Source of the DNA: VGBK01 sp964354255
GTDB lineage: Bacteria; Actinomycetota; Acidimicrobiia; Spongiisociales; UBA11373
Assembly: GCA_964354255.1 (NCBI GenBank)
Contig: CAYGYX010000004.1
Coordinates: 11,326 to 75,325 of the forward strand
DNA length: 64,000 nucleotides
Reading direction: 5' to 3'
Under the pieces are notes generated by a model. It made no database searches and was not told the origin of the DNA. It was given only the letters and a program-made list of their open reading frames with translations. Position numbers and translations under genes: made by a program. Shown here piece after piece: positions 1-7,975 of this stretch (the stretch's first letter is position 1; each line of letters starts with the position of its first letter).

Positions 1-1364
1 CGGTCTACCGCCAGCGCCCGCCGGCCGGCCCGCTCCAGGTCGGGCCCGCCGGCCGCGAACACGAAGGCCGCCTGCGCCCCCTCCGCGGCCGTGGCCTCGG
101 TCTCCGGCTCGATTTCCAGGCCGAGCACTTGGGCGGCCAGCGCGCTCAGGTCCGGCGCCCCCTCGGCCGGGTTGAGCAGGTAGCCCGCCAGGGCAGTGTC
201 GAAGGTGAGGCCGACCAAGTCGCCGCCGGCCTCCAAGAGCGCCCTGGCCAGCGGCTTGGCGCCGTGCAGGGCCTTCGGCACCTGCGGGTCGACCAGGGCC
301 GTCCCCAGGGGTCCGAGCCGGTCGGCCGGGATGAACGACGCCCGGTCATCCGGCCCGGCGATCATCACCCCCAACAGGTCGCTCCCCTCCCACACCGGCT
401 CGAGGGCCAGGATCCTTCCCGCCGCCACCAGTTCCCCCGGATCTGGGGCGGCGACCACCTCCACGTCGAGCACCCCCTGGGCCGGGGCGGCTCCCGCCCC
501 ACCGACCTCCTGTAGGCGCTGCCAGAGCGAGCGGAAGGCCAGTCCATCGAACACCTGCCGCACCCGGGCCGGGTCCCACGGCTGCAGCCGGAGCTCGTCC
601 GGATCGGCCTCGAGCGGCACGTCCTCCACCAGATGGGTGAGGCGCCGGTTCAGGAACACCTGCTCGCGGGCGGCCGCCAGGCTCTCCCGCAGCCGGGGCG
701 GCTGGTCCTCCAGATGGTGGTAGATCCCCTCGAGCCCCCCGTAGGCGGCCACCAGGCGGGTGGCCGTCTTCTCCCCTACTCCCGGCACCCCCGGCAGGTT
801 GTCCGAGGTGTCGCCGCGCAGGGCGGCGTAGTCGGGGTATTGGGCCGGGGTCACGCCGTAGCGCTCCTCCACCCAGGCGGCATCGGCCAGCACCGTGTCG
901 CTGATGCCCCGGCGGGTGTAGACGACCTTGATGGGCCCGCCCACCAGCTGAAAGGCGTCGCGGTCGCCGGTGACCACCAGCACCTCCCAGCCGGCTTCGG
1001 CCGCCCGCCGGGCAATGGTCGCGATGACGTCGTCGGCCTCGACGCCGGGGACGCGGAACTGCCGGATGCCCAGCGCGTCGGCCACCTCGTCGATCAGGGG
1101 CAGCTGGCTGCGGAACAGGTCGGGGGCCGCCTTCCGAGTGGCCTTGTAGTCGGCATAGGCCTCGTCGCGAAAGGTGGCCTCCGGGGTATCCCAGGCCACC
1201 GCCATGGCGTCGGGGTGCTCGTCGCCGAGCAGCTTGATCACCATCGAGGTGAACCCGAAGACCGCGTTGGTGGGCCGTCCATCCGGCGTGGCCAGGTCGG
1301 GGGGCAGGGCATAGAAGGCCCGGAAGGCGAGGCTGTGCCCGTCGAGGAGGGCGAGGCGGGACAT
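1..1364 (-). CDS. polA: DNA polymerase I, N-terminal part (runs off left edge)
   Basis: About 454 codons of DNA polymerase I, which fills repair gaps and removes RNA primers; the polymerase domain lies outside the window. It starts MSRLALLDGHSLAFRAFYALP, the usual opening of the 5'-nuclease domain, followed by the acidic motif VPGVEADDVIATIARR, VVTGDRDAFQLV and a helix-hairpin-helix (LPGVPGVGEKTATRLV), to about residue 290. After a linker comes the proofreading-exonuclease region, but the first DxE motif reads ILALEPVW, so the 3'-5' exonuclease looks inactive, as in several actinobacterial Pol I enzymes. A box TAACAT lies 6 bases before the ATG, suggesting a leaderless mRNA. Confidence 0.95.
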   Translation of the reverse strand, partial: MSRLALLDGHSLAFRAFYALPPDLATPDGRPTNAVFGFTSMVIKLLGDEHPDAMAVAWDTPEATFRDEAYADYKATRKAAPDLFRSQLPLIDEVADALGIRQFRVPGVEADDVIATIARRAAEAGWEVLVVTGDRDAFQLVGGPIKVVYTRRGISDTVLADAAWVEERYGVTPAQYPDYAALRGDTSDNLPGVPGVGEKTATRLVAAYGGLEGIYHHLEDQPPRLRESLAAAREQVFLNRRLTHLVEDVPLEADPDELRLQPWDPARVRQVFDGLAFRSLWQRLQEVGGAGAAPAQGVLDVEVVAAPDPGELVAAGRILALEPVWEGSDLLGVMIAGPDDRASFIPADRLGPLGTALVDPQVPKALHGAKPLARALLEAGGDLVGLTFDTALAGYLLNPAEGAPDLSALAAQVLGLEIEPETEATAAEGAQAAFVFAAGGPDLERAGRRALAVD

Positions 1365-1370
1365 GGCTCG

Positions 1371-1376
1371 ATGTTA
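1371..1376 (-). promoter_or_regulatory. -10 box of polA (leaderless)
   Basis: TAACAT on the minus strand, with 6 bases between it and the polA ATG. The first base of the start codon is therefore the expected transcription start. No Shine-Dalgarno sequence is present. Confidence 0.55.
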
Positions 1377-1387
1377 GGGCAGGGGCC

Positions 1388-1663
1388 CTAACCGAGCCGG
1401 GCGAGCAGGCGGTCGCGCTTTGCCTCGAGCCGTCCCCGCCGCCTCTGCAGGTCGGCCACCAGCTGCCCGAACCGAGCCACATCGGCGGCCGTGTCGCGCG
1501 CCTCCTCCCGGTCGATGGGCGATTCGCTCACCGCCGCGTCCCGCCGGGCGTCGTCGTCCAGGTGGCGGTGCACCTCCAGCTCGGCCGCCGCCTGGTGCTC
1601 CTCGGCGGCCAGGCGGGCGATCCGCTCGTTCAGGCGGAAGAGGCGCTGGTGCAGGCGGTTCAT
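1388..1663 (-). CDS. small charged coiled-coil protein upstream of polA
   Basis: A 91-residue, Arg/Glu/Ala-rich protein (MNRLHQRLFRLNERIARLAA...) that looks helical throughout, probably two coiled-coil segments (about 1-35 and 55-91) joined by a polar linker. No membrane segment, cysteine or catalytic motif is seen and I do not recognise the family. The ATG is supported by GGGAG about 8 bases upstream. It ends 23 bases before the polA start and is read in the same direction, so it may be co-transcribed with polA, although polA also has its own -10 box. Function unknown. Confidence 0.6.
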   Translation of the reverse strand: MNRLHQRLFRLNERIARLAAEEHQAAAELEVHRHLDDDARRDAAVSESPIDREEARDTAADVARFGQLVADLQRRRGRLEAKRDRLLARLG

Positions 1664-1704
1664 GGGAGGCTCCCGGGTGGGCGAGCGCCCTACGATGGGG
1701 GCGC

Positions 1705-1787
1705 GCCGGGATGGCGGAATGGTAGACGCAGCGGACTCAAAATCCGCCGAGGGCAACCTCGTGGGGGTTCGACTCCCCCTCCCGGTA
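1705..1787 (+). tRNA. tRNA-Leu (anticodon CAA)
   Basis: The acceptor arms GCCGGGA and TCCCGGT pair with one G-U, followed by discriminator A. The anticodon arm is GCGGA-CTCAAAA-TCCGC, giving CAA in the loop, which reads UUG. A long variable arm (about 1748-1762) is typical of a class II leucine tRNA. The T arm is GGGGG-TTCGACT-CCCCC. CCA is not encoded. The gene lies alone on the plus strand between two minus-strand genes. Confidence 0.93.
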
Positions 1788-1794
1788 CGGCGCC

Positions 1795-3504
1795 TCAGCC
1801 CTCGAAACCGTTGGTGATCGGCAGGCGCCGATCCCGTCCCAGCGCCTTGGGGGTGATCTTCACCCCCGGGGCCGACTGGCGGCGCTTGTACTCGTTGCGG
1901 TCCACCAGGCGGGCCACCCGCTCGACCACCGCCCGGTCGAAGCCCAGCTTGACGATGTCGTCGAGCGCCAGGTCCTTTTCCACGTACGCCTCGAGGATGG
2001 GATCGAGCACCGCGTAGGGCGGCAGGCTGTCGGTGTCGAGCTGCCCGGGGCGCAGCTCCGCGGAGGGCGGCTTGGCGATCGTCGCCGCCGGGATCACCTC
2101 GCCGTTCCGGTTGCGCCACCCGGCCAGCTCGTAGACCAGCGTCTTGGACACGTCCTTGAGGACGGCGTAGCCGCCCACCATGTCGCCGTACAGGGTGGAG
2201 TAGCCGACCGACATCTCCGACTTGTTGCCGGTGGCCAGCACCAGGCCCCCGTGCTTGTTGGAGAGGGCCATCAGGATGGTGCCGCGAGCGCGCGCTTGCA
2301 GATTCTCCTCGGCCACCCCCGGCCCCGTGCCGGCGAAGGCTTCCGCCAGGGTCTCCAGGAAGCCGCGGAACGGGGGCTCGATGGAGATCTCGGAGAAGCG
2401 GATGCCCAGGTTCTCGGCCAGTGCCCGGGCGTCGGCCACCGACCCTTCCGAGGAGTACCGGCTGGGCATGGCCACCCCCCACACCATCTCCGGCCCCAGG
2501 GCGTCGGCGGCGATGGCGGCGACCAGAGCCGAGTCGATCCCCCCGGAGAGGCCGAGCACCACCCTCGCGAAGCCGATCTTGCGGAAGTAATCGCCCAGGC
2601 CCAGGCAGAGCGCCCGGTAGACCTCCTCGACCGCCCCCGATGGCTCGCGCAGGTCGGGGAGGGCTGCCGGCTCGCCCTCCAGCAGGGTGCCTCGGCTGAC
2701 CACGGTGGCCTGCACGTCGCTCCGTCCCGCCTCGGAGAGAGGCACGTCCACCCAGAACAGGTCCTCCTCAAACTGGGGGGAGCGGTAGAGCACCTCGCCG
2801 GCGGCGTCGATGACCAGGCTTCCGCCGTCGAAGACCAGTTCGTCCTGGCCACCCACCAGGTTGACGTAGACCAGTGGCATCCCGAAGGCCCGGGCCCGGT
2901 CGCGCAGCATCTCCTCGCGCTCGGCGTCCTTGTGGCGGTGGTAGGGCGAGCCGTTGATGTTGAGCAGGATGTCCGCCCCGGCCGTCGCCTGCCGGGCCGG
3001 GGGCCCGTCGGCCACCCAGATGTCCTCACAGATCGACACCCCGGCGACCACTCCGTTGATGTCCCACAGCGCCGCCGGCGCCGCCCCTGGGAAGAAGTAG
3101 CGGTCCTCGTCGAACACCCCGTAGTTGGGGAGCAGCACCTTGTGGTAGATGCCTCGCAGCCGCCCCCCGGCCAGCAGCCCAGCGGCGTTGTGCAGGCGCC
3201 CCGGGCCGCCATCGTCCCGCTTGGGCGCCCCCTGGGTGCGGTCGACGAAGCCCACCACCGTGGTCGTCTGCCCCGCCTTGGAGGCCAGGCGGTAGACCGC
3301 TTGCACGTTGGCTTCGATGAAGCGGCGGCGCAGCAGCAGGTCCTCGGGCGGGTACCCGGTGACGGCCAGCTCGGGGAGGAGCAGCACGTCGGCCTGCAAC
3401 TCCTCGGCCCAGGCCATGGCGGCCAGGATGCGCTCGACGTTGCCGTCGAGGTCCCCCACGGTGAGGTTGATCTGAGCCCCGGCGACGCGGATGAAGTCGG
3501 TCAT
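1795..3504 (-). CDS. nadE: glutamine-dependent NAD+ synthetase
   Basis: Makes NAD+ from deamido-NAD+ with ATP and glutamine in the cytosol, the last step of NAD synthesis. The 569 residues hold an N-terminal nitrilase-type glutaminase domain (about 1-275; Glu in LLPELAVTGYPPEDLLL, Lys in YHKVLLPNYGVFDE, Cys in VAGVSICEDIWV) and a C-terminal synthetase domain with the P-loop GLSGGIDSALVAAIA and the later GNKSEMSVGYSTLYGDM. Length and order are typical of the two-domain enzyme. An in-frame start 14 codons upstream exists, but the ATG used here has TACCCT 7 bases before it and matches the usual family N terminus (TDFIRVAGAQINLTVGDL). Confidence 0.95.
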   Translation of the reverse strand: MTDFIRVAGAQINLTVGDLDGNVERILAAMAWAEELQADVLLLPELAVTGYPPEDLLLRRRFIEANVQAVYRLASKAGQTTTVVGFVDRTQGAPKRDDGGPGRLHNAAGLLAGGRLRGIYHKVLLPNYGVFDEDRYFFPGAAPAALWDINGVVAGVSICEDIWVADGPPARQATAGADILLNINGSPYHRHKDAEREEMLRDRARAFGMPLVYVNLVGGQDELVFDGGSLVIDAAGEVLYRSPQFEEDLFWVDVPLSEAGRSDVQATVVSRGTLLEGEPAALPDLREPSGAVEEVYRALCLGLGDYFRKIGFARVVLGLSGGIDSALVAAIAADALGPEMVWGVAMPSRYSSEGSVADARALAENLGIRFSEISIEPPFRGFLETLAEAFAGTGPGVAEENLQARARGTILMALSNKHGGLVLATGNKSEMSVGYSTLYGDMVGGYAVLKDVSKTLVYELAGWRNRNGEVIPAATIAKPPSAELRPGQLDTDSLPPYAVLDPILEAYVEKDLALDDIVKLGFDRAVVERVARLVDRNEYKRRQSAPGVKITPKALGRDRRLPITNGFEG

Positions 3505-3511
3505 GGCCGAG

Positions 3512-3517
3512 AGGGTA
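3512..3517 (-). promoter_or_regulatory. -10 box of nadE (leaderless)
   Basis: TACCCT on the minus strand, 7 bases from the nadE ATG. No Shine-Dalgarno sequence lies between. Confidence 0.5.
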
Positions 3518-3564
3518 GACCCCCGGGCGGCGAGCAGGGCCGGCACACCACCGCCCCCATTTCG

Positions 3565-3601
3565 GCCCCCGCCCCGCGTACCGTAAGGAGTGGGCGGGGG
3601 C
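3565..3601 (-). terminator. hairpin at end of histidine kinase gene
   Basis: A perfect 10-bp inverted repeat (GCCCCCGCCC and GGGCGGGGGC, 17-base loop) touching the stop codon of the kinase gene. There is no U-run, as expected for GC-rich actinobacteria. Probably ends the regulator-kinase operon. Confidence 0.45.
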
Positions 3602-4995
3602 TACTTGCCCGGCGACACCAGCGGCAGCGTCACCGAGACCGTGGTCCCCCGAGCCGGCTCACTGCTCACTCCCGCCGTGCCCCCCATGGCCTCGGCGAGC
3701 TCCTTGACGATGGCCAGGCCCAGGCCGGAACCCTCGGAACGGGCCGGGCGGTAGCGCTGGGCCACGTAGAGGCGCTCGAAGATGTGCGGCACATCGGCGG
3801 CCTCGATCCCGGGGCCGGTGTCGGAGACCGAGATCCGTGCCCCCGGTCCCTCGGCGCGCAGTGCCAGGCGCACCGTCCCTCCTTGCGGCGTGTAGCGGAG
3901 GGCGTTCTCCACCAGGTTGCCCACCACCTGGTCGATGCGGTCGGGGTCGACCATCGCCGGCGGGACCTCGCCCAGGTCCGTCTCCAGGCGGACCCCGGCC
4001 GCGTCGGCCCGGCCCCGGTAGGCCTCCACGCTCCCTCCCAGGTGACGGGCCAGGTCGACCTGCTCCGGCCTCAGCATGAACTCGCCGGCCTCGAGGCGGG
4101 AGAGGAGCATCAGGTCCTCCAGGAGACGGCTGAGGCGCCCCGACTCGCGGTGGATGACGCCGCTCACCCTGGCCAGGTCGCCTCCGGCCACCTTCCCCTC
4201 CTCCAGCGCCTCGGCGTAGCCGGAGATGGTGGTGAGCGGAGTGCGCAGGTCGTGGCCCACGGCCGCCAGAAACCCCCGCTCCCGGCGTCGCGCCTCCTCC
4301 AGTTGGCCGGCCATCTCGTTGAAAGCCACTCCCACCTGGGCGATCTCATCGGCACCCTGCACCTCGACCCGGGCACCCAGGTCGCCCTCCGCGATGCGCC
4401 GGGAGGCCGAGCCCAGGCCTTCCAGCCGCCGTCCCAGGAAGCGGGAGAGCCAGCCGGCGAGCAGGGCCGCCAGCAGTACCCCCAGCGCCAGGGCCCAGAG
4501 CAGCCGGACGACCACCGGCGGCCAGGGCACCAGCTCCAGGTCGGTGCCGATGACCACCACCACCGTCCCCAGGTTGCCCACCGGCACCGGCAGGGCGAAG
4601 GCGGCGACCGCCTCGCCGTTCACCTCCGCCTCGAACTGCACCCGTCTGGTCAGCGCGGCGGCTCCTCCCGGAATATCTTCGGCGACCGGGGCACCCTCCC
4701 CGACCACGGTCACGCCACCCGCCGGGCCGACGAAGACCGCCTCGACGTAGTCGTGCCCACCCACCGCCGCCACCACGGCCAGGATGCTCCCCAGGTTGCG
4801 CAGCGGGGCCTGGCCCGAGCCTCGCTCCCGCACCCCCGCTTCGATCAGCCGGGCGGTGGCCTCGGCCTGGCGGGTGAACTCGCTGCGCGCCGATTCCTCG
4901 ACCGAGCGGTTGATGAGCAACGCCGCCGCCAGGCCGCCGACGGCGAGGGTGACCACCGCCACCGTCACCAGCGCCCAGAAGACACGCCGGCGCAT
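3601..4995 (-). CDS. two-component sensor histidine kinase
   Basis: A 464-residue membrane kinase that would phosphorylate the response regulator encoded just upstream. Membrane helices lie at about 8-28 and 161-182 and enclose a roughly 130-residue extracytoplasmic sensor of unrecognised type. A HAMP linker follows (about 183-235), then the dimerisation domain with phospho-acceptor His248 in AVGHDLRTPLT, an N box (GNLVENALRYTPQGG), a G1 box (SVSDTGPGIE) and a G2 box (GSGLGLAIVKELAEAMGG). All catalytic motifs are intact. The ATG is 2 bases beyond the regulator's stop, so the pair is one operon. The signal sensed cannot be read from sequence. Confidence 0.92.
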   Translation of the reverse strand: MRRRVFWALVTVAVVTLAVGGLAAALLINRSVEESARSEFTRQAEATARLIEAGVRERGSGQAPLRNLGSILAVVAAVGGHDYVEAVFVGPAGGVTVVGEGAPVAEDIPGGAAALTRRVQFEAEVNGEAVAAFALPVPVGNLGTVVVVIGTDLELVPWPPVVVRLLWALALGVLLAALLAGWLSRFLGRRLEGLGSASRRIAEGDLGARVEVQGADEIAQVGVAFNEMAGQLEEARRRERGFLAAVGHDLRTPLTTISGYAEALEEGKVAGGDLARVSGVIHRESGRLSRLLEDLMLLSRLEAGEFMLRPEQVDLARHLGGSVEAYRGRADAAGVRLETDLGEVPPAMVDPDRIDQVVGNLVENALRYTPQGGTVRLALRAEGPGARISVSDTGPGIEAADVPHIFERLYVAQRYRPARSEGSGLGLAIVKELAEAMGGTAGVSSEPARGTTVSVTLPLVSPGK

Positions 4996-4997
4996 CG

Positions 4998-5672
4998 CTA
5001 CTCGCCCATCCGGTAGCCGACCCCCCAGGCCGTCTCGATCGGGATGCCCTCCAGCTTCTTGCGCAGCTGGCGCACGTGCACGTCCACCGTGCGGGTCTCC
5101 CCGAAGTAGTCGTAGCCCCAGACCGCCTCGAGGATCTGCGCCCGGGTGAGGACCAGGCCCCGGTTCTCCGCCAGGTACCAGAGCAGGTCGAACTCGCGGG
5201 CGGTAGGCCGCACCACCTCCCCCGACGGAGTAGTCACCTGCCGCCGCCCTCCGTCTATCGCCCACTCCCCGATCTCGATGACGGCCGGGGCCCGCGGCGC
5301 CTCCTCCGAGCGCCGCAGGACTGCCCGCACGCGAGCCACCAGCTCCCGGGGGGAGAAGGGCTTGGTCACGTAGTCGTCGGCCCCCATCTCCAGGCCGACG
5401 ATCTTGTCGACCTCGGTGTCGCGGGCGGTGAGCATGATGATGGGGACGTCACTGGTGGCGCGGATCCGGCGGCATACCTCGATGCCGTCCATGCCGGGCA
5501 GGCCGAGGTCGAGGAGCACGGCCCGCGGGGTGCGATCCCGCACGGCGTTGAGCCCGGCGGGCCCGTCGGCGGCGTGCACCAGCCGGAAGCCCTCCTGCTC
5601 GAAGTACATGCGGACCAGGTCGGCGATGGCCTCCTCGTCCTCGATCAGGACCACTGTCCCCCGGCTGTACAC
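4998..5672 (-). CDS. OmpR/PhoB-family response regulator
   Basis: A 224-residue DNA-binding regulator. The receiver domain (about 1-120) has the acidic pair IEDEE, phospho-acceptor Asp55 in LLDLGLPGMDG and Lys104 in YVTKPFSPREL. The C-terminal winged-helix domain (about 130-222) contains PTAREFDLLWYLAENRG and the recognition-helix region TRTVDVHVRQLRKKLE. GTG start, with GGAGG 6 bases upstream. It precedes its histidine kinase with a 2-base gap. The roughly 250 bases between it and the divergent MFS gene must carry its promoter. Target genes are unknown. Confidence 0.93.
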   Translation of the reverse strand: MYSRGTVVLIEDEEAIADLVRMYFEQEGFRLVHAADGPAGLNAVRDRTPRAVLLDLGLPGMDGIEVCRRIRATSDVPIIMLTARDTEVDKIVGLEMGADDYVTKPFSPRELVARVRAVLRRSEEAPRAPAVIEIGEWAIDGGRRQVTTPSGEVVRPTAREFDLLWYLAENRGLVLTRAQILEAVWGYDYFGETRTVDVHVRQLRKKLEGIPIETAWGVGYRMGE

Positions 5673-5907
5673 GGCGCCTCCTCAATCACATCCTGGGCCC
5701 GGCAGGTTCGGCAGATGTAAGGGCACCATGAAGGTTCCCCGCGCCTCGGGCGCCGGCCGTAGGGACTCCGCGAGGGGCGAGAACACCCGCATGAGGCCAG
5801 GGTAGATGCCCCGCGCCCGCCCACGCCCCCGAGGTGCCCGCCGGAGCCCAGCAGCGGCACTGCCGGGACCGCGGCCCGGCCACCGGCCGTGAGGCTCGGT
5901 TGGCCGG

Positions 5908-5913
5908 TAACCT
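5908..5913 (+). promoter_or_regulatory. -10 box of MFS gene (leaderless)
   Basis: TAACCT, 7 bases before a GTG at 5921. This favours the GTG start over the ATG at 5942. Confidence 0.5.
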
Positions 5914-5920
5914 CCCGCCG

Positions 5921-7201
5921 GTGCCCTCCCGTGGCTCGTCCATGCGCCCGGTAGTTCGCCTGCTCAAGCCGCTGGCGCCCTCCGTCCCGCTCACCAGACG
6001 GGAGATCGGGATCCTCGCCCTGCTGGGGGCCGCCGCTTTCTCCCAGGGATGGGCCTCCAACGTGTTCACCCACACCCTGGCCTACACCCGGGTCACCTTC
6101 CGCCTCAGCGACCAGGGGATCGCCGACGTCGAGGCGGTGGTGCGGGCCACTGCCCTGCTCGCCCTGGCCCTCTCGTGGTGGGCCGATCGTCACGGCCGGC
6201 GCGGCCCGCTGCTCCTCGCCTTCCTGCTGATCCCCGCCGCCAACCTGGCCACCGCCTTCGTCCCCTCGCTGGCCGGTTTCGCCGCGCTACAGGGCATCGC
6301 CCGCATCGGCACCATCGCCCTCGGGGCCCTGGGCCTGGTCATGGTCGCCGAAGAGGTCAACCCGGCGGTGCGTGGCTATGCCTCGGCGACCTTCGCCCTC
6401 GGCCTGAGCATGGGGACCGGCTTCGGGCTCCTGATCACCCCGATCGCCCAGGCCGGCGCCGAGTCCTGGCGGATCCTCTTCGGGATCTCCTCCGTGCCCC
6501 TCCTCCTCCTGCCCCTGCTGGCCCTGCGGCTACGCGAGTCGCGGGCCTTCCGGCCGGGGACCAGGGCTCCTCTGACCCTTGCCCTCCAGGGAGGCCTGGC
6601 CCGCTACTTCTGGCCGATGGCGGGGGTCTCCTTCGCCGTCGCGGCCTTCACCGGCCCGGGAGCCGGCTTCCTCAACCCCCGCCTGGTCAACGACCTGGGT
6701 TGGGGCCAGGGCTCGGCCTCCCTCCTCCTCGTGCTGGCCAGCACCCCGGCAGTGCTGCTCGGCCTGCTCGGCGGAGGTCGCGCCGCCGACGTCGTCGGCC
6801 GCCGGGTCACGGAACTGGCAGCCGCGGTGCTGGGGGTCTCGGGGGGCATCGCCGCCTACTTCTCGGAGGAAGGCTGGGTGATAGGCCTCGGCGTCTTCCT
6901 CTCCATCCTGGGCGCCTCGGCCTTCGCCCCCGCCTTCACCGCGCAGCGGGCCGAGTTGTTCCCCACCGAGGCCCGGGCCACCGCCGGGGCCTGGCTGGTC
7001 AATGCCGGCATCCTCGGGGGCCTGGGAGGGTTCCTCGCCGGGCGCTTCGCCATCGGCGCCTGGGGCGTCCCGGTCACCATCGCCGGCCTCGGCCTGTTGC
7101 TGCTGGCCTCTACTTCGCTGCTCGTTCTGCTGCCGGAGACGAAGGGTTTGGACGTCGTCGGGCCGGCGGGGGCCGCCGAATCACCCCACGTCGGGCCGTG
7201 A
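5921..7201 (+). CDS. major facilitator superfamily transporter
   Basis: An integral inner-membrane transporter of 426 residues from the GTG (419 from the internal ATG at 5942, which has no Shine-Dalgarno). About 12 hydrophobic helices are visible. The conserved loop between helices 2 and 3 reads WWADRHGRRGPLLL, the MFS GxxxDRxGRR signature, repeated in degenerate form as GGGRAADVVGRRVTE in the second half. The C-terminal LLPETKGLD resembles the PETKG ending of the sugar/metabolite porter branch. Substrate cannot be called. It is divergent from the response regulator, which might control it (inference), and convergent with nth. Confidence 0.85.
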   Translation: MPSRGSSMRPVVRLLKPLAPSVPLTRREIGILALLGAAAFSQGWASNVFTHTLAYTRVTFRLSDQGIADVEAVVRATALLALALSWWADRHGRRGPLLLAFLLIPAANLATAFVPSLAGFAALQGIARIGTIALGALGLVMVAEEVNPAVRGYASATFALGLSMGTGFGLLITPIAQAGAESWRILFGISSVPLLLLPLLALRLRESRAFRPGTRAPLTLALQGGLARYFWPMAGVSFAVAAFTGPGAGFLNPRLVNDLGWGQGSASLLLVLASTPAVLLGLLGGGRAADVVGRRVTELAAAVLGVSGGIAAYFSEEGWVIGLGVFLSILGASAFAPAFTAQRAELFPTEARATAGAWLVNAGILGGLGGFLAGRFAIGAWGVPVTIAGLGLLLLASTSLLVLLPETKGLDVVGPAGAAESPHVGP

Positions 7202-7225
7202 CCTCTCGCCGGCGATATCAGAGCC

Positions 7226-7894
7226 TCAACCGGCTGCGGCCTTGTGCGGATAGGGGCAGCGGTCGAGGAGCGGGCAGGTGGGGCATTGCGGGCGACGGGC
7301 GATGCACACCTCCCGGCCGAACTGGATGAAGCGCATCGAGATACCGGCCCAGTCCCTCTCCGGGTAGAGCGCCCGCAGGTCGGCCTCTACCCGGGCCGGG
7401 TCGGAGGCGGCACTCAGGCCCAGGCGACGGGCGAGGCGCCCCACGTGCGTGTCGACGGCGATGGCCGGCAGTCGGAAGGCCTCGGCGAGCACCACGCTGG
7501 CCGTCTTGCGCCCCACGCCGTGCAGAGTCGTCAGGGCCGCCAGGTCGGCGGGCACCTCGCCGCCGAACCGGGCCGCCAGGTCGGCGCTCAGGGCGATGAC
7601 GGCTCGGGTCTTCTGGCGGTAGTAGCCGGTCGGGTACACCACCGCCTCCACCTCCTCCGGGTCGGCCGCCGCCAGATCCTCCGGCGCCGGCCAGCGGGAG
7701 AAGAGGATGGGGGTGACCCTGTTCACGTTGGCGTCGGTGGTTTGGGCGCTCAGCACCGTCGCCACTAGCAATTGCCAGGGATCCCGGTAACGCAGGGCGG
7801 TCGCCGCCTCCGGGTAACGCTTCTTGAGACGGCCGAGGATGGCGCGAGCACGCCGCCGCACCTCTTCCGCCGGCGGGGCAGTCGGCGCAGGCAC
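7226..7894 (-). CDS. nth: endonuclease III
   Basis: A 222-residue base-excision-repair glycosylase/AP lyase acting on oxidised pyrimidines. The helix-hairpin-helix reads LHGVGRKTASVVL with the catalytic Lys, the catalytic Asp is in AVDTHVGRLARRLGL, and the [4Fe-4S] cluster ligands are at the C terminus with spacing C-x6-C-x2-C-x5-C (CIARRPQCPTCPLLDRC). The open frame extends much further upstream, but a TACGAT box 6 bases before GTG 7894 and the family length place the start there. It is divergent from the P-type ATPase. Confidence 0.93.
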   Translation of the reverse strand: MPAPTAPPAEEVRRRARAILGRLKKRYPEAATALRYRDPWQLLVATVLSAQTTDANVNRVTPILFSRWPAPEDLAAADPEEVEAVVYPTGYYRQKTRAVIALSADLAARFGGEVPADLAALTTLHGVGRKTASVVLAEAFRLPAIAVDTHVGRLARRLGLSAASDPARVEADLRALYPERDWAGISMRFIQFGREVCIARRPQCPTCPLLDRCPYPHKAAAG

Positions 7895-7900
7895 GGCCGG

Positions 7901-7906
7901 ATCGTA
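7901..7906 (-). promoter_or_regulatory. -10 box of nth (leaderless)
   Basis: TACGAT on the minus strand, 6 bases from the GTG start of nth. It decides the start codon within a long open frame. Confidence 0.55.
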
Positions 7907-7941
7907 ACGGCTGTGCCTCCCGCTCCCGAGCCCGGTGCCGC

Positions 7942-7947
7942 TACGAT
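7942..7947 (+). promoter_or_regulatory. probable -10 box of P-type ATPase gene
   Basis: TACGAT, about 28 bases before the ATG at 7976, which would give a leader of about 20 bases. Only 35 bases separate it from the opposing nth -10 box, so the two promoters overlap. Confidence 0.4.
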
Positions 7948-7975
7948 CTCGGCCGCCGCCATCATTCCTGCCGCC

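Noticed and set aside
2251..5016. 921-residue plus-strand frame across nadE and the histidine kinase
   Set aside because: Antisense shadow spanning two unrelated real genes; no domain or ribosome-binding site.
5645..6193. 182-residue minus-strand frame in the gap upstream of the response regulator
   Set aside because: Low-complexity Gly/Arg/Pro shadow overlapping the MFS start; the response regulator has its own GGAGG and GTG start inside it.
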